Assembly: GCA_001414345.1 (NCBI GenBank)
Contig: LLCB01000203.1
Coordinates: 44,670 to 108,669, forward strand
Length of the DNA stretch: 64,000 nt
From: Hymenoscyphus infarciens
Lineage: Eukaryota > Ascomycota > Leotiomycetes > Helotiales > Helotiaceae
Direction of reading: 5' to 3'
Both the position numbers and the translations under genes were made by a program. Positions 36,568-48,983 of this stretch are shown here, in pieces (the first letter of the stretch is position 1; each line of letters opens with the position of its first letter). Below the pieces are notes generated by a model. The model made no database searches. It was not told the origin of the DNA and saw only the letters and a program-made list of their open reading frames with translations.

Positions 36568-37163
36568 TCATTTCACAACCGCTTTCCCTTCAAAATCGAC
36601 CCCGAAGATTGTTACTACACGAGCCATGCTGTAAAGGTACCCCTAGTACCACATCATCATAAGCGACCAAGTTTATAGACAGCACCTTTAGAATTGGAAA
36701 AAAAGCCTCTGACCTAAACAACAACAATCTCCACCAATGCCTGATCACTATAGTAATCTCTCGCCCTAGAAAAAACACCGTCCGATACCCCCGGTCCTGT
36801 AATTACAGCATCCAGAAATTCCAGAAGTGCTCTTTCTTTCTCTAACCATACTGGTGTCATAAAATTGCCCTCCGCGACTGCTGATATCGGATCCTCGGAC
36901 AACCCCGCAGTTCTGGATGTCGGCACATGTTTTCTCCAATGGTAGTCTGACGATGCACGCTTTGCAACCCAAAGACTAACAAGTTCGCTTGTGTATGTAG
37001 ATGAAGAAATGTCTCGAAAGCATGCTGTTCCCAGTGAAAGAAGATGAGGGAACGTTGAAGGGGAATGTGCTAGCATGCGAAATATATTGAGTGGGGGTAT
37101 CGTTTTGGGAAGCACGTTTGCTGGTCGGTATGGTATTTTTACCGACGACGACGACGAAGTCAT
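36568..37163 (-). pseudogene. AhpD/carboxymuconolactone decarboxylase-like gene with nonsense codon at the exon junction
   Basis: Exon 1 is 37163-36714 and exon 2 is 36642-36568 (acceptor TACTAG). Exon 1 shows the family pattern: FRMLAHSP near the start, LGTACFRDISSSTYTSELVS, ASSDYHWRKHVP, and FLDAVITGPGVSDGVFSRAR to ALVEIVVV. Exon 2 gives GYLYSMARVVTIFGVDFEG, the expected last helix. The final codon of exon 1 is TAG directly before GT, where related proteins usually have Gln (CAG|GT). That is a single C-to-T change. With Gln the product would be 174 residues; as read it stops at 149 and loses the last helix. These small proteins are often redox or decarboxylase-like, but no CxxC pair is evident, so the reaction is unknown. 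Confidence 0.6.
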
Positions 37164-39611
37164 ATTTGATGTTGTCTTCTTGCTGGGCTTCGGGCGTTTT
37201 GCGAGAATGAGAGCTTATTGAGAAGATCAAACGACCATGGAGGAAAAGCGTTCTTATCTGGGAGATTTAACGACACCTCTTGCTCCATCATGAACAAACA
37301 GAACTGTGCGGCCGCTACTACATGGAAAGTTGGCTAATTGGCCGTCAGACGTCCCTCAATGGCAAGGATTTTATGTCCCCTGTGCTATCATGCGCCACCA
37401 CATTCCAGAGATGTCATCAACGAAACCAAAAACATACCAGATCAGTAGCTATTACACAGAAAATACGATAAATGGATACTAATAGCATTCGGGGATTTCT
37501 TCAGAGGCACATCCGGGGTCACAAGGCGCTGACTGAGCGTATCCCGGAACGGTGGGGTGAGACAAACGCCAGCCTTACTGCCGGTAGTCGATGGCACAAT
37601 ACCCATGGTTCTCAAAGAAGTAAATGCGCAGCATCTTCTCGACCATATATTTTTTTCTGAACCACAGTAGAGATCTTGAGTGTATATTCCAGAAAGTCGT
37701 ACGATGCATGGTTCTCTGAACCACGCTGACTTGGTTGGCCCCCCTTGGCAGGTCTGCCTTCATTTTCCGGGGGATTTCCCACTCGGACGAATTCAACGCT
37801 CAAAGAGACTAGCCCAAAAATGTGTGGACATCCATATTCATCTGGCCCACAAAGGGATTGATAATCAGCGTGCATAAGCTTCCTTGCCCCGGTCCCTGGA
37901 GTCTGGCAACACGAGAGAAGCGCTCCGAGATTAGAGAGATTCGGTTGTCAGTTATCATCTGCTGATCGCCGACCTTCTCAAGCTATCCCAGCTGGTTCAT
38001 GATATCCTGAGGTTCCTCGGCAACTCCTGGGAAGTTCCCGCCATTATAGCTGTCTTCGTTCTTCGTAACCCCATTCATCCCATCTGAGACAGACGAGAGA
38101 CACACCTGATTTTTTAACAACCAACGAAGACTTCTCCCGTCATGTATTGATCGTTTGCGTTGCATCCCCCTCTTCCCGAAGTCCCCATGGAATCGTCATA
38201 AGCGTTCGATTCCACGCGTCTGGACCACAGCCCTATCTGAATGCTGAAACATATTTACCCCAGGATCTACGCTTTCGGAAACCTCTTGGCATCTGATCTT
38301 CAGATATTTCGTATTTCCACTTTCCACCAAAGTTCTGAGAGGCGAATAACCGCATCCGTCGCTCCGTCGCAGAGCTTATCCTGACCTCCTGCAAAGATAT
38401 CTCGATAAGTGTGGCAAGCCATTCTTAGACGTCAGAGATCTCTAATTAGCATAGTATCAGCCATAGGAAGGAGTTCATACCTGGTTTGGTTTCAGCAAGC
38501 CAATTGCGTCCTCCCGGTGACTTTGTTGATTGTGGCAGCCTTCAGGATTGGCAATTGCGCGATGGCGAGGACTGATTCGTCGCAGTCCATGAGAATTAGA
38601 ATGAATATCGAATCAGGGTCAAAGCAGTCGATAGGTGCTGCACGGGATTCCCAGTGCAAAGTTGAAGCAAGCGACGAAGGACGACGTTCATGACGTTGGA
38701 GATGGAGAAAGAAAAGGCGGGGACAAAACTTGAAGCGAAACCCCTGAAACTGACACGTGACAGGGCTTTCTTCGACACTTACATCCGCGATTTCTAAGAG
38801 ACAATTCCACCGTTGAATAGAAGGCGGTTATCTTGGCGTTTGTATTTGGAAGCCGATCCATCCTGTCTGACCATAAGTAGATTTCTCTTGCAACCCAATT
38901 GATATAAGTCATCGTTGTGCATCTTACTATCCGTATGCTTCATCCTATCGCTGGTGGAGTGATGCTCTGGTATGTTTTATTCACAAATTCTTCACAAATT
39001 CTTGAATTGACCAATTCTGTCTATACATATTCGTAGAATCTATCAGACTAATATAACTTTTGAAGATTTTCTTACTTAATTATGTCAAATGAATATTGTT
39101 TGGGTATACCAAGTATCGATCTGGTACTCTATTCTTTAGAATTCTTAGAACTTGATTTCATTGTCTTATTCACTCTAAATTTTCTCTACCACCATAATTT
39201 TAAAGTGAAAGTTATTAGAACCACTTCATAAAGTCTAAAGTCTTATCATAGTTACCTAGGCAATGAAGTATACCAGCTTCCATGAGTTTGGCTACAGCAT
39301 TGGAAAAACACCCAAACTAAGTTGCCTACTGCAGCGATGTAACAGGAGCACTCCACCAACCAGGTTTATTTCATAGTCAAAGCAACATCTAGCGGAGCCA
39401 GCAACTGGATTCATGCCAGAATTTTTACGAAATCCCGCAAACCCTTGTACACTGTTAGTCAGGTTTTGTCAGTGAAAAGTCGTGTAAAGTAACCCTCGCG
39501 ATTAATATTTCGCCAAACCTAGTTACCCTAATGTAAGATTACTGATTTATCGTCTGAATCTTTCAGACACGCGCACCTTTCTTCCCAAATCCAAAACCCG
39601 ATCCCGCGGTT
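37164..39611. other. Apparently decayed coding DNA, unidentified
   Basis: On the minus strand, between about 38.9 and 37.5 kb, there are coding-like stretches in changing frames with stops (for example CDESVLAIAQLPILKAATIN near 38.55 kb, TYRDIFAGGQDKLCDGATDA near 38.4 kb and ADLPRGANQVSVVQRTMHRT near 37.75 kb). I cannot assign a family. It may be a dead gene next to the polyketide locus. 38.9-39.6 kb is AT-rich with nothing seen. Confidence 0.3.
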
Positions 39612-42600
39612 TCACTTTTTCAGAATCTCACATCGCGCTACCAAATCCATGCCTAACTCCATAATACTCACGTTGCCCAAAATCTCAAAAACCGCAACTT
39701 CACAGCCTAAACTCCGCTTCATCCAAGATCTCACTTCCACAGCTGCCAAGCTATCCACACCATAAATATGCATCGGTTTTTGGGTATCAATATCTTTCTT
39801 ATCAATAGCTAAAGTTTTGGCAAGTTTCGAAGCAATCGCTTCAACGATTTCGGTCCCGATTTCTAATGGTGTCGTCAGAGAGAGGACCTTTTGGGAGAAG
39901 GTTTCGGAGGCCGATAGGTCAGACGATGACAATACACTGCTGTCTCGTATTTGATGGAGGTTGGAAAATAATGGACGACTACACCAACTTGGAAGATCCA
40001 TTCCTTTGGCTATCAAGTTTGCGGGCGTCTCGAATCCGGTTACCAGCTGACTGTACATCGCATTGTTCATTTCCAATGCCGGATCGCAATAATATTCTAA
40101 CATGCGATGTAGATCCTGCTCTTGGCTGACGATAAATCCATGCGACTCCAGTTGCTTTGCAAGACCGTCCTTGGTCGAAACATATCCCGCGGAGTAAAAT
40201 CCACCAAGATCAAGAGATATGGCTTTCCGGAGACCATTAGAGGTGAGATGTCGTGCCAGAGTATCTTGGTAAGTGTTTCCAGATGCGTAGTTGGATTGCC
40301 CGTTCCATCCGACGATGCCAGTTGCAGAGGATAAAAATACAAAAAAGTCAAGACTTCGAGGGAGCAATAAATGCAAATTCCATGATCCATCTACCTTTGG
40401 AAGAACTGCAGAGTTGTAGGACTTGCAATTCATTTTATCGAAGGTAGAATCTTGCAAAACCATGGTGCTCTGAATGCAACCTTTGATTTGTGGCATGCGT
40501 ATGCTGCATTTTGTCAGAGCTTTCGACAGTGACTCTTTATCAACGATATCGCATGCTGGCGCAACAACATTAACTCCTTGAGCTTTGAGGGAATCCAAGA
40601 AGGATTTGGAGGAAACGTCTTTTGCCCCACTGCGAGATAGGAGTATTAGGTTCTTCGCGCCTCGCTGCACCATCCATGAGGCGATGCTTCTTCCTAGACC
40701 TCCAAGTCCACCCGCGATGAGATAAGTCGCATTTTGATCAAAACAATATGTTGGGAGTGTACTTGGGACAGCCTAGATGATGTTAGTTCTTTTTTTGTCT
40801 CAAGCCATGGAGATAGTTCACTTACCTGAACAACATCTTCTTCCCCAAACTCAATAACCACCTTCCCCATGCTCTTTCCGCTCTGAATTAACCGAAATCC
40901 ATTCTCAATCTCACCAGAATTAAAAATACTAAGCGGCTTCTGCACATTAATCTTTCCTCCTTCCATTAACGTCATAACTTTACCCAACACCTCCTCCATA
41001 ACATCCTTGTTATTATTCTTCAAATAAATCAGATGAACACCACTGAAAGTTGCCATTCGTGAAAATGCCACCATCGGTAGATTATTGTGCGCAATTGCAT
41101 CCTTCATACTCGTTTCAATGAATCGTCCGAACGGCGCGATGCAATCCCAAGTGTTTTGTAAGCCTTCACCGGAAAGTGAGTTAATGATAACATCGACCCC
41201 TCGACCGCCAGTCAGTGATTTTAGACCTTCAACAAATTCGTTTGTATGGCTGGAAAAGACATGAGATTCTGGTATGTTGTACTGGTTGATGAGGAATTCC
41301 TTCTTCTCCTTGGTACCGACGGTGGTGAAGATCTCCGCATCGTGAAGCTTGGCAAGCTGGATACAAGCCTGCCCCAAACCACCTGCTCCTGAGTGTATCA
41401 AGATAGTCTCTCCTTTCTTCAGTTTCGCCAAGTTGATGATTGAGTAGTAAGCAGTAGAAAAACTGATGGGAAGAGCTGCAGCTTCTACAAGTGGGATGAT
41501 TTCCGGAACCAATACTGCACATCGGGCATCGCATCGAGCAAATGTTGACAATGATTCGTCGACAACGGCACATACTCGGTCTCCAACATGAAATCCTGTG
41601 TGATTGCCAGTTCGTGATACAATACCCGCACATTCGATTCCAATCTGGTATTCGGAGACTTGGCCTAGAGCGACAAGGACATCCTTGAAGTTGAGTCCAC
41701 TTGCTTTGACTTCGATCTCTATTTCCATATCACCTAGAGGGATGCCTACACTTTCATCATCCACAAAATGGAAGCTATCAAGAGACGCAACTGTTCCCAT
41801 TGCAAGTTTCAAGGCACGTGAGTGTCCTTGGCGAAAGCTGGTTGGTTTGGGTGTTTGCTGATGTTTGTTACTAGCCAGGAATTTATTCATGTAATTTGCT
41901 TCGACAAGACGTGGCACACAAATACATCCATCCTTGACTTGATATTCCAAATCGCTTTCCTCATTGTTCGACGAAATAAGCTTCTTCAAGACTTGCAAAA
42001 TATACCCAGTTCCATTCGGCTCCTGTGAATGTGGCAGCAGAAGTGTTGCAAATTTGAGTTCGGAAAGCTCACGGGATAGTACTCGTCGGAAACCATCGAT
42101 CATTCCTTGTGTCGGGTTACTCTCGGGGCTTCCGACATCGTATGAGACCCACAGAAGATTTCGTACAGAAGAGACAATCTGTTGGATGCTCACAAAGTCT
42201 TTCGAGGGAATACCATTTAAGAGTGATCCACCAGCTCTTGGAAGAATGATGCATGTCGAGTTGTGTAAATCTAGCTCTTCCACTTCTGATAGAGAAACAA
42301 TCTTTGCTCCCAGAGGTCCCAACTCTAAAATGTTCTCTTGAAGTTCGCCAGCAAGGCGTTTTTGAGCTGCCGAATTATCGGAAGTAACGAGATAGAACTT
42401 CTCGTCGCCTTTTCGATCCAATTTCTTTGGATCCTTCAAAGCAGTTGATACCATACCACCAACCATATGGTCATCACCCTCAAAATCTTTGAAAGCACAA
42501 TCAATTCCCCCAAAGCCACTGTTCGATAAGAATACGTCCCATTCATTCTCCTGCAACAATGGGCTCCACAGTCGATTCGGTTCTGAACTCAACCACCATC

Positions 42601-45600
42601 CAGAAAAAAGCCCAAAAATAAAGCCCGTTCGTATTGATTCCGGTCTGATGAACTCGTAAAGAATGAGTTTTCCACCAGGTTTCAGAACTTTGTGTACATT
42701 CTTCAAAGTCTCGGAAATGTTTGGTGTGGCGTGAAGCACATTGGACGCGACAACAAGATCGTAATGGTCTTCTTCCAAGCCCTGTGCAACAGGCTCCTTG
42801 CCAATATCCAAGACAGAGAATTTGAATCGATCTCCAAATTCCTTGAACCTCTCCTGAGCATCTTGGAAGAAACTGGGTGAAATATCGGTAAATTGGTATT
42901 CAGAGAAGCGAGGAGAACCGAGTTCGTTATCACCGTGATGGGTAAGGACTTCCATGAGATCCGTCGTTCCACTTCCTGTTCCGGCACCGATTTCGAGAAC
43001 CTTCAAGTTGGGGTTTTTGTGTGAAAGTGCATCGATGTATGCGTTGACCTCGCTAAAGGCTTTGTAGGCTACGCTTGCGTGACGATAATACTCGGACATA
43101 GCTTCGTCTTTGAAGAGGAGCTCCATTGAATCAATCGTCCCGTTCAGGATTCCTTGGAGGTTTCTTCCCACGCGTACCATCAGTCTTCCTTCAGGATCGC
43201 ATTCTTCGACCGTGGTTTCGAGTTGATCGACGTAGATTGGGTCATTGGAGAGCTGCTCCAACTGTGATTGAGTGAATTGAGGATCAAGTGTCTCTTCGGA
43301 AACAATGTGCCTCATCCAAGAGGCGTATTTTGCGTGTACTGGAATGTCATTTTTTAAACGCTTATTTGCTCTCCATAACATTAGTGTGCAATACAGAAGT
43401 TTGTCGTCAACTTTATGTTCCGAGGCAGGAAGAAATTTGGTTTTGTCGACTTTCGAAGCACAATAAAATGAGACCTCATCGTTTCCTAGAAGATCCAAAT
43501 CTGGCTTCCATTCCATATTGTAAGCAACGGGCTTGATAGCAAGCTGCGTTGAAGCTGACTCGGTGGTGGCTACTGACGTCGCACCAAATGAAAGGGATAG
43601 TCTTGGAAGTCCTGATCTTGCATCTAATGCAGTTACAGAAACATCGCAGTAGCGGGGTCCATTCATCAATGCTCTACTGTGGGCTTCGATGACATCAGTC
43701 TCCGAAATGTTGGATGAATATTCTGCGGAGAGCCACAGCTCATCAAATCTAGTGGGAACCATGGTTGTGATTTCTTTCTTTCCTCCATCGCTTAATGCAA
43801 CGACACCAAGTTGAAGTATCGTATCGAGTGCAGCTGGGTGAATAAAATGAGGTTCAATGTCGGCGTTCGTGGTATGTCCTTTCCATTCTTGAAGGTCAAT
43901 GTTCGCTGATGCACCACCAGAATTATCGCACTTGATACCTTTAAGGGTTTGAAAGGTCGGGCCATATTCAAGTCCAACTCGAGTTAGAGTCTCGTAGATT
44001 TCTGTCTCGGAGATCCCAGCTATGCATTCTTCGCTCGCGAGCTTGTGTTTTGCAGCCAGAGCGGAAAGTCGTGCATTTCTTTGTTGATCGTTCGAGACCT
44101 CGTCGTTACGGCTCTGGGCGTACTCAACAGCAATCAAGCCAGTGCAAGCCTCCGAAGAAGAATCGCTCTCATATACAAACAATCTGAAAGCACTCCATAG
44201 CAAAAATTCGCCACTTCTCTCTCCATTCGGGGAAAGTTCCAATTCAGTCTCGACCTTTGCATCACTTGTTCTGAGAACAATCGCGTTCTTGACTACGACA
44301 TCTTTGAATCGGTACCCCACAATATCTCTTTCTGGATCCGCAATCTGCCGTGCTCCTTCAAGGGCCATGATGAGCATCCCAGCTGCCGGATACAAGCACA
44401 CGCCATTGACTTTGTGATCTTCTACCCAAGGATGGTCCTCTAAAGAAATGAAGTTTCTCCACCTAGCATTTTGCGGATTCCAATCTGGCACAGCTGAACC
44501 AAGAAGCTCGTGATGAGAATGAGGACGGAATCGGAAGTTTCTACTCAGACGGCTTTCTTGCCAATGGAGCTTGGTGTGATTGAAAGGATAGGCGGGGAGA
44601 TCCGTCAACATCGAGAGAGTCTGAGATTCTGATCCTCGGTTGTTGATTGTCGCAATATTGACGGGGTAGCCAAGGCTGTGAAGTATGCCAGCAAGATTAA
44701 GCGAGGTGCTGATTGCCGATTTGTGACGGGAAAGGACGGAATTGTATTTGATTGCTTTTCCGCGCTGGGTTTGGCTAAGGATCTCTTTAAGTGGACCTTG
44801 CAATGCAGAGTGTGGGCCAATCTCAATCAGATGATCAACTCGCACATTGGTTTTTCCAAGTCGGCGGCCACCCATGGCCTTAGTATCGGAGCAAATATTG
44901 TTCACAGCTTGCAGAAAATCAACTGAGCTAACCATGTTTTGGACCCAATATGAGCTTGAAGTGAGCGTAGTCGGAGAAATCAAACTTCCTGTGACGGACG
45001 AAACCATGCGAACATTGTCGCTGAGAGGGGTTCCCGCTTGAAGACTACCTAGAAATCCTTCGTATGTCGCGGCAACGATATTCATGTACTTGGAATGATA
45101 AGCGACGTCCACTTTCAATTTCCTGGCAAATATATCAGTCTTTTGAAATCGCGCGTCGAGCGCATCGATCGCTGCAGCATCTCCAGAAAGGGTGACATTC
45201 TTCGTAGAGTTAATGCAAGCGATAGTGACATCGGTTTCATGAATACCACTTTCCTCGAGAAATTCCTTCGCCTCAGCCACAGAGAGACCGACAGACATCA
45301 TGGCCATCTTGGCAGTTCCATAATCCTTGAGATTTTGTGAAACGACTCCACGGTAGTAAGCGACCTTCCACGCTGAAAGTCGAGAAATACCTCCAACTGT
45401 GTAAGCAGTTGCAATCTCTCCGCTTGAGTGTCCGATGACGACTGATGGTAGTATATTCCAGGTCTTGAGTAACTCCACTAAAGCGATTTGTAATGCAGTG
45501 CATATAGGTTGACTAAGTCCGGGTTCTGATAAGCGAGATGTTTGATTACTCTGTAGGAGTTCCTCTTCTTTTTGTTAGCGCATGTCTCGAGAGGGGCGGA

Positions 45601-48111
45601 ATTACATTTACCAGTTAAGTCCCAAGAGCACCCGAAGGTCCGAAAGGTCTTTCCTGCTTCTTCAATCACCTCCTTGAAAACTGGGTAGTCAAGTAATTCA
45701 CGGCCCATGGCATTCCACTGCGCACCTTGCCCAGTAAAAATGAATCCGAGTTTCGGAGGACGGCCAGAGCGAACGGGAGTAGACAATCCGTTATCTAAGC
45801 TAGATTGCAACCTTTCGACAGAGTCAGCGATTGCAAAGGATTTCCAAGGAAGGTTGCTTCTTTTCTCCGAAAGTGTGTATGCCATTTTGGCGAGGAAGTC
45901 AGGGGTTGCTTCGCTAAGCGAACCCCTGAGATGTTTTGAGTAAACATCAGATAGACGCTTCACTCCACTTTCCTCCGCAGCTGACCAGACAAAAACTCTA
46001 GACTGTTCGCTTGTGTTGGTTCCGGCGGTTTCTGGTAATAATGTTTGTAATATTCGAGGTGCTGCGGCAAGCTCACTTTGTGTTGGCGGCAAGGGGGCAG
46101 TGCAATGTTTACCCCAGAGGCCCCGATATTTGAGATAATTATATGCGTCATCTAGTACAACATGCGCATTTGCACCTCCAAACCCGAAACTATCACATAA
46201 TTAGGTCCAAGTTTTTACCTTGTCACTCAACATTTTACGCACCTATTTACACTAGCTCGTCGAAGTCCATCAGTAGGCCATGGGATTGGTTGAAGTGGAA
46301 ACTGTAGAGCACAAGTAATCAGTAGATAACAGAAAGTCTGGCAATGTTTGACCAACCTTTATATTCCACTTGTCAACCAAGATCTTAGGATTAGGCCGCT
46401 CAAAATTGATATTCGGGGGTATAACACCTTTCTCCAAGACCATGATTGTTTTGATTAAACCTGCCATACCCGCTGCGCCTTCAAGATGCCCGATGTTGCT
46501 TTTCACCGCACCGATATATAGAGGTTGACCTGCTCTTGATGATTCTTGAAAGGCAGTATGGATCGCCTTGGCTTCCAGGGGATCACCTATTGGTGTCTAA
46601 GATTGATTAAGTTAGCCGGCATATCGGAATGCTCTTGGAATTATGACTACTCACCCCAGTTCCATGTGCCTCGAAGTATCTGGTCTTGGACATGTCAAGA
46701 CCACCAGATGCATATGTATCACGAATCAACACTTTCTGGGCTTGACTAGATGGCTGAGTAATTCCTGGGGTACGTCCATCTTGGTTTGTACCAGTAGCTC
46801 GAATGACAGCTCTGATCGTATCTCCGTCTCTCAGCGCGTCGGAAAGTGTCTTCAGAATTACAATTCCGAAACCTTCTCCTCGGGAGTAACCATTGGCTCG
46901 GTGATCAAAACTGTAGCATTTACTGTCTTTTGAGAGGAAATTGAGATCCGTCAATTCGGCCATCGAATCAGGGTTGTAGAAAAGGTTACAGCCTCCAACT
47001 ATGCCCTGTCATGCATGTTAGCCAAGAGTTGATCACGAGATGAGTTCCAACATACCATTGTCGAATCTCCACTTCTTAGACTTTGACATGCTTGGTGGAG
47101 TGCATACAAACTGCTGGAGCAAGCTGTATCAATCGCAACACCTAAAAGGAAGCTATGATCAGTTTTTTGCCTCAAAAAACAGCAGGGGTGTGAGCAAAAT
47201 TGTGTAACGTACTCGGGCCCATCAAATCGAAGAACCAACTTAGCCTATTTGCCAACATAGCAAAAGCCGTACCCGACGCTTTATACTTTGCTTTCATTTG
47301 TGGATCACGACATAACATGAACTCGTATTCCCTTAAAAATGCACCAACATGCACTGATGTCTTGGATCCAGCGATCTTGTGAATGGGCAAACCAGCTAGA
47401 AAGATGTTAACTAACAGGAATGTGGTTTTGAGTGAAGTAACTTGCCATTTTCTAGTGCTTCGTAAGCAGTCTCGAGTAACCATCTTTGAAGCGGATCCAT
47501 GGACTCCGCTTCGGCTGGTGTCATGGTGAAAAATGGAGCATCGAAAGCTGCAATATTCTCTTTCACAAAGTGTCCCCCTCTAGCGTTTAGCTATGAAGGT
47601 GGTTAGCTCTTTGCTCAGAAGACTATACGATCCTTTGGATTAAACTTACGATTCCAGTTTTGCTACTACCAGCTTTGTAAAAGGCATCCACGTTGAACCG
47701 ATTCTTTGGGACATCGGATCTCGCTGAACGACCCTCCATCAGCATATCCCAAAATCCCGCCGGAGAGATCGCATCTTGGGGGAAGCGAAGGGATAATCCA
47801 ATAATGGCAATAGGTTCCAGTTTGTCGTCCTGGATCTCTTCCCCTGCTACGGTACTCCCGGAGATGTTGCTATCTGACTGAACGTCCTCCACAAGGTTTG
47901 GCATTGGTGGTGCTTGATTGATATCGTTGGTTGGTCTTGCCCGTTTTGATGGAAGTTGGTGTTGATAATCATCTTGATTTGAGATATGCTCAAACCTTCT
48001 TTTGTAGCCCGTAACGTCAATAGCAGGTGAATTCTGTTCTACTGAAGCTGAATCACTAGCCGGATGATGAGAGTTGGATTCACGCTGGATATCTAAAGTA
48101 TTCCGGGCCAT
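39612..48111 (-). CDS. Highly reducing polyketide synthase (KS-AT-DH-MT-ER-KR-ACP)
   Basis: Ten exons: 48111-47650, 47590-47446, 47395-47213, 47141-47056, 47005-46655, 46596-46357, 46301-46243, 46189-45612, 45567-40826 and 40772-39612. The product is 2668 residues with no internal stop. Domains: KS with DTACSSS (Cys271), EAHGTG (His406) and KSNIGH (His446); AT with GHSSGE (Ser749); DH with HPWVEDHKV (His near 1081) and [11 protein letters not shown]-methyltransferase with [14 protein letters not shown] (near 1560); ER with [16 protein letters not shown] (near 2095); KR with GGLGGLGRS (near 2302) and SSATG...NYASGN; ACP with [11 protein letters not shown] (Ser near 2624). It should build a methylated, reduced polyketide chain; product unknown. 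There is no thioesterase, so release must act in trans. The second intron has a GC donor. An upstream in-frame ATG at 48252 is possible. Confidence 0.93.
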
Positions 48112-48350
48112 GGCGAACAGTTCGGTGATGTAAAGTGACAACCTGGATTTGAGGGATGCTCTGCAACAAAATATAACACTTTCTTCGGGGAAACTCAAAG
48201 AGATAAAGACTTGTTTCTCCGGCGACCGAATCGATATTCCTTCCACTTCCACTAAGGCGCTAATAAAATAAAAACCGCCAGATCCGCGTTAAGCATGGTA
48301 TAATAGTTTAAAATACCTCAGTACCAACGAATCCAACAACGGAGTAGTAT

Positions 48351-48983
48351 TCACTTCTCGGTTGGAGCATCGATATCACAGCCATTCAGAACAATACTAG
48401 TATAGGAATAAAATCCAACGTAGTGAAGCAGGGCAAGCATCCCTTCCCGTCCCAAAACCTGTACCCCATCCGTCCACAGATCTTGACCCAATGGACCCTT
48501 CTGTGCATGAATCCCGGTTGCAACATCATAGGCGATGCTTGATGCGCTGTCGAGGGTATCCGGCTTTCGACCTGCTTTGATAAGGGTGATTTGCTCGTTG
48601 GAAAGGCCCTGCGCCTCCGCGAGGATACCGTGAGAATACTGCATGTATTGGTTGCAGTGAAGAACGCAGGTGGTAAGGATTGCCGTCTCCCTGGCAAGTC
48701 TGGGAAGACCAGGGAGTGCTGCTAGCTGCTGTTGGAGGGTAAATGAAGGGTTTGCCAGGCTGGGGGTGTAGAGAAGGGGTTGCATGGGTCCGAGAAACGC
48801 TCCACTGGGAGTCTTGTAGGTAAATCTTGACACCCGTATTTTAGCTGGGAACTGGGGAGTATGGGATAGGCTCAGTACTTACTTGTCTTTGTAATGGGTA
48901 TCCATAAGGCCAGAAATTGCATCATAAACTGGACGTTGGTTCTCATCCAAATTCTCAGGTTCAATTGGAGGTGTTCGTTCCAT
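48351..48983 (-). CDS. AhpD/carboxymuconolactone decarboxylase-like protein beside the PKS
   Basis: Exons 48983-48883 and 48825-48351, intron 57 nt, 191 residues. The start is MERTPPIEPENLDENQRPVY and the join reads DTHYKDKFTYKTPSGAFLGP. The helical CMD/AhpD fold pattern is visible: LPGLPRLARETAILTTCVLH, CNQYMQYSHGILAEAQGLSN and LALLHYVGFYSYTSIVLNGC. The CxxC of peroxidase-type AhpD is absent. It reads the same way as the PKS and ends 239 bp before the PKS start, so the two may be co-regulated. Such proteins occur as tailoring or accessory enzymes in polyketide loci, so a role here is inference. Confidence 0.85.
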
